Assembly (NCBI GenBank): GCA_964036295.1
Contig: OZ038465.1
Coordinates: 9,679,667 to 9,743,666 of the forward strand
Length of the DNA stretch: 64,000 bases
Reading direction: 5' to 3'
Source of the DNA: Plumapathes pennacea
Taxonomy: Eukaryota > Cnidaria > Anthozoa > Antipatharia > Myriopathidae
Part shown: piece by piece, positions 48,501 to 60,197 of the stretch
How the letters are laid out: every line of letters starts with the position of its first letter
Numbering within the stretch: the stretch's first letter is position 1
The notes under the pieces: generated by a model
What the model was told of the DNA's origin: nothing
Seen by the model: the letters and a program-made list of their open reading frames with translations, nothing else
Databases searched by the model: none
Position numbers and translations under genes: made by a program

Positions 48501-51500
48501 GCAAAACGAGGACACATTGCGGCGGCAACATTGTGTCCTTTGATGTTTCAGGCCGGCAAAACTTGCGGCAACATTGTTGCGCTCAGGGCGGACACAAAAC
48601 ATTTTCGATCTTGCGTTTTGTGAATACGTCCCAGATACACGGTATATGATGATGATGATGATGATGATAATGGTAACTTTACTAAAGTGTCAGTCTTCTA
48701 GCCGACTACATGGAGTCTACTAATCGGGAACACATAAATATACATATACATAAGCATGCAATTGTATCATGTTGCATAGACCCCCTTGTGAATACTTTAC
48801 AGCCAGTTGGAGGACAGAACTTTCACGATAGTTTTACATGGAAACGGGCCGTATTCACAAACCTTGCGTACGGACGAGAATGCTCGTAAAAATGACTTAC
48901 GCATCTATATTTAGTGCAAGATTGTGTGCGGTAGACTAAGTCATACTTACGACCATTTTCGTTCGTGCGCAAGTTTTGTGACTAATATGGCCCCAGATCT
49001 CAATGCCCGGAAGAGAACATTTCTGTTGTTCTGTCCTCCAATTTGACTCTGCAGTGGTGTCACATGACATTGTCTGTATTGGTATCTTGACTTGAGAGTG
49101 TGACATGTCTTGTGGTGATGCAGGTGTTAAAGTGTTGGGATGTGAAGGAGCACGTTTGCATACAAACCGTGTCCATCAGGTTCCCATTTGGCCACAGAAT
49201 ACCGGAGCACGGACCGTATCCCCTGCACCTGTTGAAAGCCCCAGTCAACTCCCTGCTCATCTGCAGTAACGACTGCTTGGCGGAGGTAAAGCTCCAAGGA
49301 TACGGTGTGAACAAGTTGACGAAAACCACGCATGCCAAGCCTCTGTGCGCCGCTGTTTATAACCCAAGCATGAACCAGGTGAGATCCTTCGTGTAGAAGA
49401 AGCAATTCTGCCAGGATGGCTGGGGCGTAGTTCGAAAACCGCTGTACGTATGAGAGCTTGACAGTAGCCGTTCACATAATTCCTTCTCCGACACATTATT
49501 ATTATTATTATTATTTTAATCTTGTCAGGTCATTACTGGTTGTGAAGGTTCCCTGATCTCGTTTTGGGACTTGCCATCTGGCCGGGGAGCGCAGCAGCTG
49601 ACCCAAGCTCACGGTTCCGAGGAGATTTCCAGCATGACTGTGGATCCGAGCGGAAGTCGGCTCATGACGGGCGCCAGAAACGGATCTATTCATGTATGTA
49701 CAAAGCTACAGTGTATGTCGTGATGCCATGTAATAATCACATAGTACGAGGCTTTCAAGGCTGGTTTAGTGGGAGTGGCGTTGTATTCATAAAAGACACT
49801 CGTAACTTGAACACGGCGGCAATACGAGGAAGTAATAAGAGATTGTCCATCAGCCCTTATGTCTTTGTGACTTCTTCTTTGCACGGTTGACTGTGCAAAT
49901 TGTTCCTTTTTCGTTGAGATTAAGTTGCCTTCATCCTGTTAGTTTAGGTATTTCTGGAAGCTACTTTTGGTCAAAGTTCAATTTATTGTAATGAAGTTAT
50001 CAAAGTTCATTGTTTTCCTGGTGAGATCACCATGAACTTTGTAATTTGAGTTACCTCCAACTAAGGAGTTAAAGAGTAGTAAATCAAAAGCACACACGAT
50101 CGCGTAACGTAGCTCAGATACACCACAGTAGCTTGTTGATTGTCGGGTTTTTTATTGCTAATGTCCGAGTTTTGATTCTTATTACTGTAGATTTTTTATT
50201 CTGGAGTCTTGAGTTTTGATATTTTTTTTTATCCTTCAAGGTGTGGAATGCCAGTAATGGTCATCTTCTCAACCAGCTTCAGCCAGTGGAAGAAGCCGAG
50301 GTCACGGGAATTATAGCGTTACCAATCAAAAGCAAAATACTGACTGTAGGCTGGCACCGGAAGATCGTCATGTACTATGATGACAGAGAGGTCAGTCAAC
50401 CAAGTCGCCAATAGCAATTCTCACTACATCACTCGTACATTTTCTTATTTGAATGGTTAGGGGAGTTTGTGTTTTGAGCTTGGGAGTACAAGGGTTGGTG
50501 TTTCTAAACCCTCACTTGCAGTAACTAATTCTCCCACCGTTCAAAAAGAAAACTTGCGAATGAAGAAGTGAGAATTGATAGTTCAATCAGCTTTTATTTG
50601 AATAAGCTATCGATATTACCAAGTTATCCTTCATCTTCGAGAAGAGAATGAAAAGATAGCGGAGCAAACACAAAACCAAAGCAATTTTATCACAATAGGC
50701 CATTTCCGAGATTGCTTTTGTTTCTAAACGAGGTCTAGTGCGAATCCTTTCTTATGAAAATATTGGTTTTCATTTTCGTGCAAGTCAAACTTATGTTTAT
50801 AAGTAAGGTTTCACACTAGGCCTCAGTTTCAAACAGCGGCAACAGGCATCTCGGAAATGGCCTATTACCCGAAAACGGCTCTGTACAGTAACTGTAGGGT
50901 TAGAGTGCCATTATGTACCGTTATCATAATATTTCTTATCTTCAGACGTTCAGCCTCAGACCAGACACAAGTTGGAAAGGTGGTCAGCTCCATCAGGTAG
51001 CCTACAGTTGACTCCCCCAGTACCCACACGTACTCACCCATAGGCGCACACAAACACACATACATAACTCACGCACACGCACACGCACAGACCAAAATCT
51101 CAAGTAATTGCACCTTGCGTCGACTTATGTTGGATGCTTAAGCAGTTGAAAACTTTGGTCGCCTTGGGAGTCCATTTGGCCAGAGCTTTACGATTTCCAG
51201 TAATTAATCAGTTATTTATTTCTTTGTTTTCAGGATGACATTCTCACTGCTGCTTACTGCCCTCCTAACTTCCTAGCAACAGCAAGTTTCGATGGCGACA
51301 TTATTCTGTGGACACTTGATAGAGAAAAAATGATGAAAAAGCTCAAGAGAGGCTCGGGGAGTTTGTTGTGAGTAGCGTTTTGCTCACACCAGCGAGCAAG
51401 TGGCGATGGCGTTTTCTCGCACTGCTGATTGTTGTTGTTTTTTTTTCTTTCTGCAAATTAATGTAAAATTGGCCTCAAATTACATACTTTTGGTTGAAAG

Positions 51501-54500
51501 TGTTTATTACAGCTTTTGATTGATATTACACTGTAGGTGGTTAGAGATTTTTGTGCCCAAAGTGGCCTTTTCCTCAAAATGTCCCTGTGATATGTGATGG
51601 ATCCTTTTTTGTCTTTGTTTAATTAGTAACACTAAGATGAAGAAGCTTGGCCTTTCTGGAACACGCAAAGCACAGTAAGTCTGTTCTAACTATAATAATA
51701 TAAGCAACATACTTGTTAAACTCACTACAATCCGGTCGGCTTGGGTGGGTAAGAGTTAAGTGAGCGAGTTGAGTAAGTAATAAGTGAGTGAAAGGGTTAA
51801 GTGAGTTAGGAAGTAAATATGTGAGTGAGTGAACAAGTTACAAGCGAGTGGGTGGGTGAGTAAGTGAGTGAAGAAGAGAGTGATGGAATGTATTAGCGAA
51901 CACTGAATGGCGTACACTACTGGCTCAAAAATGTCATCTTCAGTGGAGGGTTAATATTATAATTACGGCCCATAAAGACTCGTAAAAATGAATTATCGAT
52001 CCGTACAGAACGAAGGGATGGGCAATGCATTCACGAGTCGTAATTAAAAAGAACATGTATCTTTGTATGTTTGACCTTGAGTCAAAAACACTTGAAATGA
52101 ACTGAAAACTACTAACTTGTAATCAAAGGTCCAGTGCGGAAAGACGAAGAGGCCCCAGCTTCCCAGTAGACAAGCTGTTGTTTCTCACCACGAGGTCACA
52201 GTGGAAGTCTCAGGAGAGCGCCATCTTGGTGTCGTCTGAGGCCGGAACTCTGGAGTTCTGGTGCGTGTACGGCGTCAGCGGCCCTATGGGTAGGTATTTC
52301 TCTTGGGCGTGATTGGTGGGATCGAGTAACGTGACCGAATAACGTTCGCTCGGTACGGACCGGCATATTCTTTCCCAGCGGAATATCCTAAATGTCTTGT
52401 TAACCTTGATTTGCTTGGTCTGTACTGTAATTTATGGATCATTGTTTTAAGGAGAGGGAAAAACTGGGCCATAACATACCGCATGGACCTCGCACTTGGT
52501 TACTAAGATATGATTATACAAGGATAACGTGTCTGTTATTCCCCTAGCCTTGCGAGGGTACTAATTGCGACACTACTTTTAATGTTTATCGTCGAATTTA
52601 CACTGGAAGGGCTACTGGGAGTCTGTATGAAATATATCTGGATCTAGAAAAAATCATTTTTGAGTGGTAGTTACCATTGAAAATTCCGGAACACAAGTTA
52701 CTATAACTTGATTGCTATGTTTTGTGATTCTATTTTGTTGTTTGATTTTGTTTTGTTGTGCATCCCAGGGAGTTATTACGCTGCCAGTGCAGAGGACAGT
52801 ACAGTGTTGGCCTTGGGTTCGGACTCTAGTGACGAGGTGCTGATAACGGGTGACTCAAGCGGTTGGATCACGCTATGGGACATCAGCTCTTACTGCATCA
52901 CGCGCGCGGAATCCAACCAAGCGCCGGTGAGTTCAGCTCAGGATTTGAGAAATCCAATCCTGTCCAGCTTCTTCTTGTTAAAGGTTATTATTATGTGTGC
53001 AGTAATGCTCCACTCGATCTTGTTTTGTTTCTCCATTATTGTATTATGAACAAGCAACCTTGTGATTATGCTATATTAAGTCTTCTTTCCCAAAGGTTTG
53101 GTCGGCAACACAGAGGCCCGGAAGTGCTGATGTTCAACCGGAAGGCAGACCGCCGCAGTTGTTGTCATGGCATGCGCACTCGGGCCCTGTAGTCTCTGTC
53201 ACGTGCGTCTCACGTGATGGAGTCGACGTCATCATCTCGGCATCTGAAGACTGCACCGCCAGATTGTGGACTACAGAAGGAGAGTACATTGGGATGTTTG
53301 GACAGGTAAGGGCTCTAGTGATTAACTTCTGTTTTCTCTTTTGATTTCCACACCAGAGATACGGCATACAGCATGGAGAACTTGGCTTTCAATACCTTGC
53401 TCAAACGAAAGTTAATTGAACAATCAATTCTCACTACATCATTCACATATTTTTGTTTTGAATGGTTGAGAGAACTTGTATTATATGTTTGGGGGAGTGA
53501 ATGAAATTAAACATTAAAAAATTGAAATATGAATTCCACTCAAACAACGTGATCACAACGAATACTTTGGTATGTACTCGTATTAATAGAGCCACTTTCT
53601 CGGTTGAGTTAAATTCGCTTTAGCCTTGGCAGTGAAATGGTTAAAAACAAAAATAGATCCACTTTCCAAGAACGAGAACATGCTATCACACCAAACGCAC
53701 GAATTCAATACTGTACTCAGTAATAGAGATCAATCTTCACGTTTCGTTTGAGAATTCACGAGTTGGAAATTTATTGGGTTAAAATACTGTAATCTTACAA
53801 AATTAAAGGCTGTTTTAAGGTGGTGTTACACTGTCGATTTGCAACGATGCGATGTTGCACTAAAAGTCGTTGAGGTGTAACACCCCATTGCGAACGATTT
53901 GTCGCGATGTTTGCAGTGCTGCAACGTGTTGCAAGTTTTTGAAAGCGATTCAAAAACTTGCAACGCCATTGCGTGGATCTGGAGCAAATTGGCGTTACAA
54001 ATCGTCGTTGCAAATTGACCAGTGTAACACCAGCTTTACACAACCCAATACCAACGTTACATACTCGTGAGTTCTTTGTGATATCTGTTGTGGTGCGTCT
54101 TGCCACTCCTTTCATTTTTTTCAGAAGTGTCTCTGGGACATCAGTGACCCATCTACCTACAGACAAGCAGGGTGATTTGAAATATTCCTGTACCTGATAT
54201 CACTGTATATCCTTGTATTTATATGCCTTTGTTAGATAAGCGCGATCTTTTTTCCAGTGGGATTTTGTTAGAGAAATACACTTCGATTCACGCCGCGGAA
54301 ATACGTTCTTGGCGGCGCTTCCTTTTCTCAGCGTTCGTCGCAACGAAGTAAAATTTCACTTTGTGTGCAATCCTCGTTTTTCTTTTGAAGAACGTATGCT
54401 GTATAGAATGTGTATTCAAATAACTTATATTTGAGTTCGGAATCTTAGTTTTAAGTTTCTCGGTAAATTCATGGAGCTTTTGCACGCGCTGAACGGCCTC

Positions 54501-57060
54501 TTGTACGAAGACTGTACTGGAATTGCTGCCGTTCCCACAGTTTTGCGCGGTGACCGCTGACTCAATAATAAGATGATTGCACAGTAGAAAAGCATATTTC
54601 CTTGGCAACTCTTGGTTGGTTTTAAATGTTCTTCTCGTTTGTTGTAGGAGGATTTGGGATGAATCCCTGCAAACCAACAAAAGTAGAAGTAAGTCTTACA
54701 TAATTTTTATGTTACACTTACCCTCTGTCTGTCTCACGATTTTACACGGTGTAACTGAAACACGATGCCTGGAGATCAATGTCTTTCTGCAGCTCTGCAG
54801 TAATTATTTCTTGAACCTAAGCGTTGCAAAGAAAGTTTTACAGTAGGTTTGATGCTGCAGCGGCCAGAAATGTTTCCTTGTATCATTGCATCAAGCTAGT
54901 CGCTACCCGTCGTGCAACGACGAAAATCTCCCAGCGTTATGAAGCGGACCATGTTTCACGCCGTTTGTAATCTTGCAATAGCGTCGGGTGTGAAAGCACC
55001 TCGAGTGATATTTTAACAATGCCCTGACGAAGAGCTATAGTGCATGAAACGTCAGTTTGTATCCAGTTTCTTCTCAGTTCGTCCAATTATAATTTGATAA
55101 CAGTTGATCAAATCGCCGCTTCACTGCTCACTCACGTTTTTGCACCCTAACTTACGGCTGTGTTTCTTCTGAATTTAGGGAGTAGTGTGACGAAAAGTCC
55201 CGTGCTGCTGGTTGAGCCGATTGGGCCGGTTGAGCCGGTTGAGCCGGTTGAGCCGGAGAAACCAGAAGCAATATCATCCGTCTCGGAGAATCAGTTCCTG
55301 GATCGACCTCCCACAGCCCCCGCCTCATCACCCAACGAGAGGTTAGCATACTCCAACTTGCTTTCAACAACTGGACCGTGAAGAAAACCCTAGCGTGTTA
55401 GCACTCAAATGAAAGCTATGGACTTTTTGTGCCATTCTTAAGTTAGTTTTGTCAGAAAAACACGAGTTTGCTATATGTATTTAAGAGTCTATCATCTCAA
55501 TGGACATTTGTTTCTGCATTAGTGTGCTGTCACCTGCACGGGAAAAGGGTTTCCTGCCATCAATACAAGTCAGCAATGAAGAACCCGAGGAGGAAGCGTT
55601 CTGTTGGAGGAAAAGTGAATACTATAGATCCATGACAAGCTTGGTGCTGGAGAGATCCGCCAAACAGCCGGAAAATTGGGTGAGCGGGTGCTTTATTTAT
55701 GCTAATGAGGAGAACATGTAAACAAAAGTCCGCCTCATATATGTGTGTGTAAGTAATTAGTATGTTGGTACCTGACTTTGTGCTGGTACAGTGGAGTCTG
55801 TAGCTTCCTCGTTTTGTTTGAGATGGAATGCACAGCGCGGCAACTTTGTCGCCATCAGAATTGTGATCTTCCTGTCACCAGATCTGCAAGGTTTTCTTTT
55901 TTCTTTCTTGTAGTCGATACTGGGTGACCACTACAACAAAGACTTCCAGCGCCGGATGCAGACTCGACAGACACGCAGAGATCGCCTTGGTCACGTGGAC
56001 AGGAAAGCCACGTCCGGAGGGGGCCTGGGAAACACCTGCTCTCCGTTCCAGGCTCTTAACATCCCGGTAAGCGACTGACGTCATCACAAAATCTTCTGGT
56101 GAAAGAGAGCGGAATGTACAGTTTTATAGTGAAACCTCTATTAAGCGGACCCCATATTAAACGGACACCCTCTTTTAAGCGGACCCCATATTAAACGGAC
56201 ACCTCTGTTAAGCGGACACCAGCTTGGTTCCCGAAATTCAAGTATTTACTGTAAAACGAACCTGTATTCAATGGACACTTCCATTGAGCGGACGCGGACA
56301 CCAAAATTAAGCCATTTTGTTCCCCGAAACCTTCAAATATCTTTAGAGTGTATTTTTATTAGATATTGTGAGGTTACTGTCTACTTGTAAAAGGGTCTTT
56401 TCCGGTTGCGACGGCCTGTTGCGAAAGATTGGCGATAAACAGTCAAACAGCAATTTACAATCAAAGGGCGCCTCGCTCGTGTCTCTAGCTATTATGAGGC
56501 AATTTACCAGAGCCTGTATTAAGCGGACACCCTTCATTAAGCGGACACTAGCTAGGCTTCCGAGGGTGTCCGCTTAATACAGGTTACTGTATTTGTGTAC
56601 GGTCTCCGGTTTCCTTTCGAACAAAAACCGGCATTTTATCCGATTACTTTAAACCTTTACCTTGCTCTCTGTTACTAGCAGTGTTTTTGAGCAAAGTTCA
56701 GGTTTTCCTTAGTTATCAACCTAATGTGGACAGCGAAACAACAGTGAAACGGTTAATTGAGTTTTGAACAACCGGGCTCTGGAGTCAAACATTACCATGC
56801 ATGTTTTTGTTGTTGTTGTTGTTGTTGTTGTCCAGGAAACTAGGGAATACAGGCTGCCGGAAGATCTGCCCGTTTCGCCGCGAATGGGAAACAAAGGAGG
56901 GCGAGTGTCGACCGAGCCGTTTTGGTTGAGGATTTCCCAAAGATCGTTGCCGCCTCCCCTCCCTCCCTTGAAAGGCTCGGAGAGCTTCAGGCCCCTCGCG
57001 TCTGTAAACCGAGAGTCTCGCACGGAAAACACTTCACAAGTCTCCTTCATAGCGGAGTGA
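40788..57060 (+). CDS. EF-hand and WD40-repeat protein, WDR49/WDR64/EFCAB8 type (25 exons, 1213 aa)
   Basis: Exons: 40788-40985, 41848-41888, 44202-44481, 44692-44838, 45134-45193, 45673-45901, 46049-46095, 46315-46452, 47489-47680, 48240-48431, 49124-49378, 49529-49693, 50241-50390, 50946-50996, 51234-51367, 51627-51674, 52129-52289, 52769-52926, 53096-53305, 54125-54171, 54648-54688, 55179-55341, 55523-55679, 55914-56066, 56836-57060. All phases match and the frame is open to TGA. The order is a Ser-rich basic N-terminus (1-66), an EF-hand region with loop D175-E186 (DIASDGMVDWDE; Ala at loop position 3 weakens calcium binding), then WD40 repeats from about 225 to 955 (for example GVDHAVRLWNPY, DGDIILWTL, SSGWITLWDI, SEDCTARLWTT), and a low-complexity C-terminus with a PVEPVEP repeat in exon 22. 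This layout is that of WDR49, WDR64, EFCAB8 and fly WDY, linked to cilia and sperm. An axonemal scaffold role is inference. Which paralogue it is cannot be decided here. The start was chosen as the first ATG giving a continuous frame to exon 2. Confidence 0.9.
42050..42260. repeat. dispersed repeat with TGTCCGT(C/T)TTAGAG words
   Basis: GTCCGTTTTAGAGAGGTGTC and GTCCGTCTTAGAGGGGTGTC recur about 95 bp apart, between GTCAGTCCCTCTATAA and its partial inverse GAGTTGACTGTG. In intron 2 of the WD40 gene. Confidence 0.5.
42435..42620. repeat. fragment of the CCTTTGGGGCGGC MITE family
   Basis: Contains CCCCTATATTTCAGAC and GAAAACGATGCCCTTTGGGG TGGC (split), parallel to 28680-28910. Confidence 0.5.
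45440..45508. repeat. C18 run and (TC)n microsatellite
   Basis: About 18 C followed by about 25 TC units with one interruption; in intron 5 of the WD40 gene. Confidence 0.92.
47090..47462. mobile_element. repeat with GTCCACACTA words
   Basis: CCGTCCACACTAGACG, TGTCCACACTAATCG and CGTCCACACTAAAACG occur on the left, and AGTGTGGACGG and AGTGTGAACGTAGCC on the right, in inverted relation. Non-autonomous transposon in intron 8 of the WD40 gene. Confidence 0.65.
48138..48277 (+). repeat. 70-bp tandem duplication spanning the exon 10 splice acceptor
   Basis: Two adjacent 70-bp copies (48138-48207 and 48208-48277) differ by about one base (AGCTGGG versus AGCCGGG). Each contains a pyrimidine tract, a TCCCTCAG acceptor and the first 38 nt of exon 10. 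Only the downstream acceptor (exon start 48240) keeps the frame. The upstream one (48170) would add 70 nt and reach a TGA shortly afterwards. Confidence 0.93.
48845..49003. mobile_element. MITE with GGGCCGTATTCACAAACCTTGCG ends (split as read)
   Basis: The left end GGGCCGTATTCACAAACCTT and the right end, inverted, GGGGCCATATTAGTCACAAA are imperfect inverted repeats, followed by CTCGTAA/TTACGACC words. A related piece lies at 48470-48625. In intron 10 of the WD40 gene. Confidence 0.6.
51740..51880. repeat. GAGTAAGTGAGTG-type degenerate minisatellite
   Basis: Irregular iterations of GTGAGTGA/AGTAAGTG words in intron 16 of the WD40 gene. They contain many donor-like GTAAGT or GTGAGT strings. 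Confidence 0.7.
53815..54045. mobile_element. MITE with GGTGTTACACTG ends
   Basis: The left end GGTGGTGTTACACTGTCGAT and the right end, inverted, GCTGGTGTTACACTGGTCAA form a terminal inverted repeat. GATTTGCAACG and CGTTGCAAATT follow. A decayed relative lies at 10630-11010. In intron 19 of the WD40 gene. Confidence 0.8.
56120..56592. mobile_element. repeat of TATTAAGCGGACACC words with inverted ends
   Basis: TTAAGCGGACACC or close variants occur at least seven times near both ends, and the right end (GTGTCCGCTTAATACAGGTT) is inverted relative to the left. A central 200 bp is unrelated. In the last intron of the WD40 gene. Confidence 0.7.
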
Positions 57061-57926
57061 TGACTGCTGGGATAGCGCTGCGTCTCAACATAGTAAGCGT
57101 CACGTGACACTGCCGACGAGCCCGCGGTCAAACTGAACACTGTAACAGCAGAATAAGCCACTTCAAAATTATGCCCAACGGCTAGTAGTACTTTCTGCTT
57201 CCCGTATAAGCAGCTTGTTGTGCTTTTTTTTTCTAGTGATGGGTGTCGGTTGTCTGTTAGTTAGATTTAGACTTGCATTTCTTGCGTCCGTCTATTGGAC
57301 ACCATCTTCGTTCCGTACTTGTCCATCGGACACAGATGGGGTGTACTGGACAACCCTCCCTTTATAAGGGATTTCATTCGAGTGATTGTACCTTTATAGG
57401 TTTCACTGGACAGTTCAGGAGATGGGTGTTTTTTGGTTGTCAGGTCACTAGAAGATAAACCGGAAAATATCCGCTGTATATATGAAGCAGAGAGGGTTTG
57501 GTTTCCCAAGGCTTAGCCAAGATAAATAATTAGTTATTTTTGTCAACCCTGCAGGGCGCGACGAAATCGGTGTTCGCTAGCAAACGATGTGAAATTTTAA
57601 CTCGAATTATGAGAAGTTAGATAGCCATGGCGACGAACGCTGACCAACGGATATGACGTCAAGAACATATACCACGGTAACAGTTTCCGTGCATGGACTG
57701 TTGCGCGCCCGCGGTCACGTCGTCGTGCGGTATCCTTTATTTAACTGCGGTGTGTACGATTTTTCTTAATGGGAAACGAGCGCACTTCAGGCGGTCTCGA
57801 CAGAGTATTATATATCAGATTGTATTGTTATTATTGTTAAAAATAGAGGATTTATACTGAAGATGTGTGTTGTAGTTTACTTTTACACAAGACCCAAATT
57901 GTAGACTTTTGGCCACATGACTAAAC

Positions 57927-58410
57927 ATCGCGAAACTTTCAGGAAACGTTCCTGGGACTCTAACGAGACTTTTTGCCATACAATTGTCTTATATTATTTC
58001 AGCCGTTGATGAGCTAAAGCAGCAAAACCACGTAAAACTTGAGGATCCTTTGTTCGAGAAGGTGGATATATTTTTTAGTCGACGATTTGCTCTAATTTCT
58101 CGCGACCCACTGGATGAAATATCAACAGTTATATATCAAAACCGTTGCTATAATCCCAGGAACGTTTCCTGAAAATTTCATGCGATTCCGAAAAGTTCCT
58201 GAAAGTTTCGAGAGTTTCCAATTTTAGCCCCAAAATGGCCAATTTTTGAGAAAACGGTCAGGCTATTGCCCATGGTTTTTCTCAAAAATGATCAATTTTG
58301 GCCAAAAATTGAAAACTTTCGAAACTTTCACGAAACGTTCCTGAGACTAACGAGACTTTTTGCAATATATTTGCCTTATTTTATTTCAGCCGTTGATGAG
58401 ATATTAATCC
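57927..58410. repeat. duplicated block with GAAACGTTCCTGGGAC words
   Basis: GAAACGTTCCTGGGACT...GAGACTTTTTGC...TTTCAGCCGTTGATGAG at 57942-58014 recurs at 58332-58403 with few changes, a direct repeat of about 75 bp with 390-bp spacing. An inverted copy of the first part (CCCAGGAACGTTTCCTGAAA) sits between them near 58154. Probably remnants of two repeat copies. Confidence 0.65.
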
Positions 58411-59433
58411 GACAATTCTTTACTTCTGATTGTCTCAAAAACGCTTTTGTTGTTCACGACCGCTTTTATACCTCAAATCCTTTTCATTCTCTTATCTACA
58501 GTTTTTTGTTCACGGCTGCTTTGTAATAAATTCGAGTGGTTGGTGGTAACACTCAATCACAAAAAAAAAAAAAAAAAAAGTAAGCTCAATATAGGCCACC
58601 AGCAAGGATAAAGTCAAGTAAAAGTCAATTTTTCCGGATCGTAAATTTAATTAGTGTGCCGCCACAATTTCAGCGCTGTATGTATCGTAATTAATACATA
58701 TTTAAATTTTCAAATTAATCTTGGCCAAACATTTTGTAAAATTACACGTTAAAATGCTTCCACTCGGCTGACAAAACTTGACACAGGCTTGTAGCTGATT
58801 CTACAACATGGGGACGGAGGTTGACTTTTTGCTCGTGCACTAGAGCTGATTTTATATTACAAGATCCAATTACTTTAACAATGGAACCCACAGCGGGAAG
58901 TCTCACTGAGTACAAGGTTGAAGCATTGTTTATCCTTTCCAGCGAATTGGCCATATTTCTGGATTACAGATGCCGAAAAACAGGAAAGAGAAGTACGCGC
59001 GTAGCTCTGGAGTGTTTCCCCACAAACAAAAGATCGAACACTGATTAATAATCGTCGCGCAATCGCCCTCTTGCCGGACCGGCGACGTGCTCCAGTGTTT
59101 AAAGACTTGCCGTTCTTAGGTTTTCGGTTTGAAGTGACTTGAGAACGCACAAGGCACCGTTGCTCAATGTTCGCATGACGTCTTCTGATAGTAAATCCGC
59201 TTCCCGCGCGGTGAGTTTCGTAATATTGATTTGTAAATATGATTAATTTAATGAATGAAGCTGTCAACATCCTCCCCAGCTTCAGAAGGTAAAATCCCAA
59301 GAAAATATGGTATTTTTAATGGAAATCTGAAAATCCAAGATCATTAAAATCGCTTATGATGAGACTCGTATCTGGGCAGTGGGAAATACCTTCAAGAAAT
59401 TTTCGCGACACGCCGATTTCGCGATTTTTTTTC

Positions 59434-59451
59434 GGGGGGGGGGGGGGGGGG
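59434..59451 (+). repeat. G18 homopolymer
   Basis: A run of about 18 G upstream of the BCCT gene. Length is uncertain because such runs are assembly-prone. Confidence 0.8.
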
Positions 59452-60197
59452 TTACATATTTTGCGATTTCAGAAAACTATATATCCTGAGTCACTTTTAT
59501 TTCCATTTAATTTTAATTTTTATAAATTCACGAATTTTTCCCCTGTCGCGGCGAAAATTTTATGTTTTTGAACTGCTTTTCCCGACAGCTCCTCTCAAAC
59601 TCGTCCGAAGATTTGCAACGCGACTTTTGAATCTAATCAATTAAATATTTCGCCGTTAAATGAATAAGGGTTGGTCGTGCACTGATCTCGTCCGATTACG
59701 CACAGGAGGCCGTCCAACCTGCGGACGGAGACCATCCGCGATTTTGATTTAAAATGCATTCCGACCATATCGGTTTGTCGGCACTCCCCCGCGCATCCCA
59801 CTCACCAAATAACGCATGCATCCAAACATTCAAACAGTGTCAGGTGGCCAGCTGGGAAACAAGGTTGCCTTTATTCTCACTGAAAGAGTGTATTTGCGGG
59901 ATTTTAATCATGAAACAAAATCTTAAATCAAAATTTTTAGAATTGCTTTCGTGTCTATGCGTACTTCACTACGACTTTTGAAGCCATTCGTATGGTTGGG
60001 TTTTGCCATACATGTGCTCTCGGGATGTCAAGGCAAATTAATTTCTGTTCTGCAAGAAAAACAAGAAATGAAACAAATACTAATCATTTGGTTTTTTAAT
60101 CCTACGGTGATCAAAGGTCATTATATCTGTCGTAATTAATTGGCATCCCAACTGTTTACGGGTCAGGCTGTCAATCAGTACAGCAGTGAAGTCAAAC

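Larger units (their letters stand above)
57061..60197. other. intergenic region between the WD40 gene and the BCCT gene
   Basis: No gene is recognised. It includes a repeat block at 57290-57460 (TCCGTCTATTGGACA / GTCCATCGGACACAG), a short conserved repeat at 57630-57690 shared with 14055, a duplicated block at 57927-58410, A19 at 58560-58579 and G18 near 59434-59451. It should contain the 3' UTR of the WD40 gene and the promoter of the BCCT gene, but no convincing signal was found. Confidence 0.5.

Noticed and set aside
53795..54166. Minus-strand frame of 123 codons
   Set aside because: It lies almost wholly in a terminal-inverted-repeat element in an intron and has no recognisable motif.
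58821..59048. Plus-strand 75-codon frame upstream of the BCCT gene
   Set aside because: No recognisable family and surrounded by repeats; chance frame.
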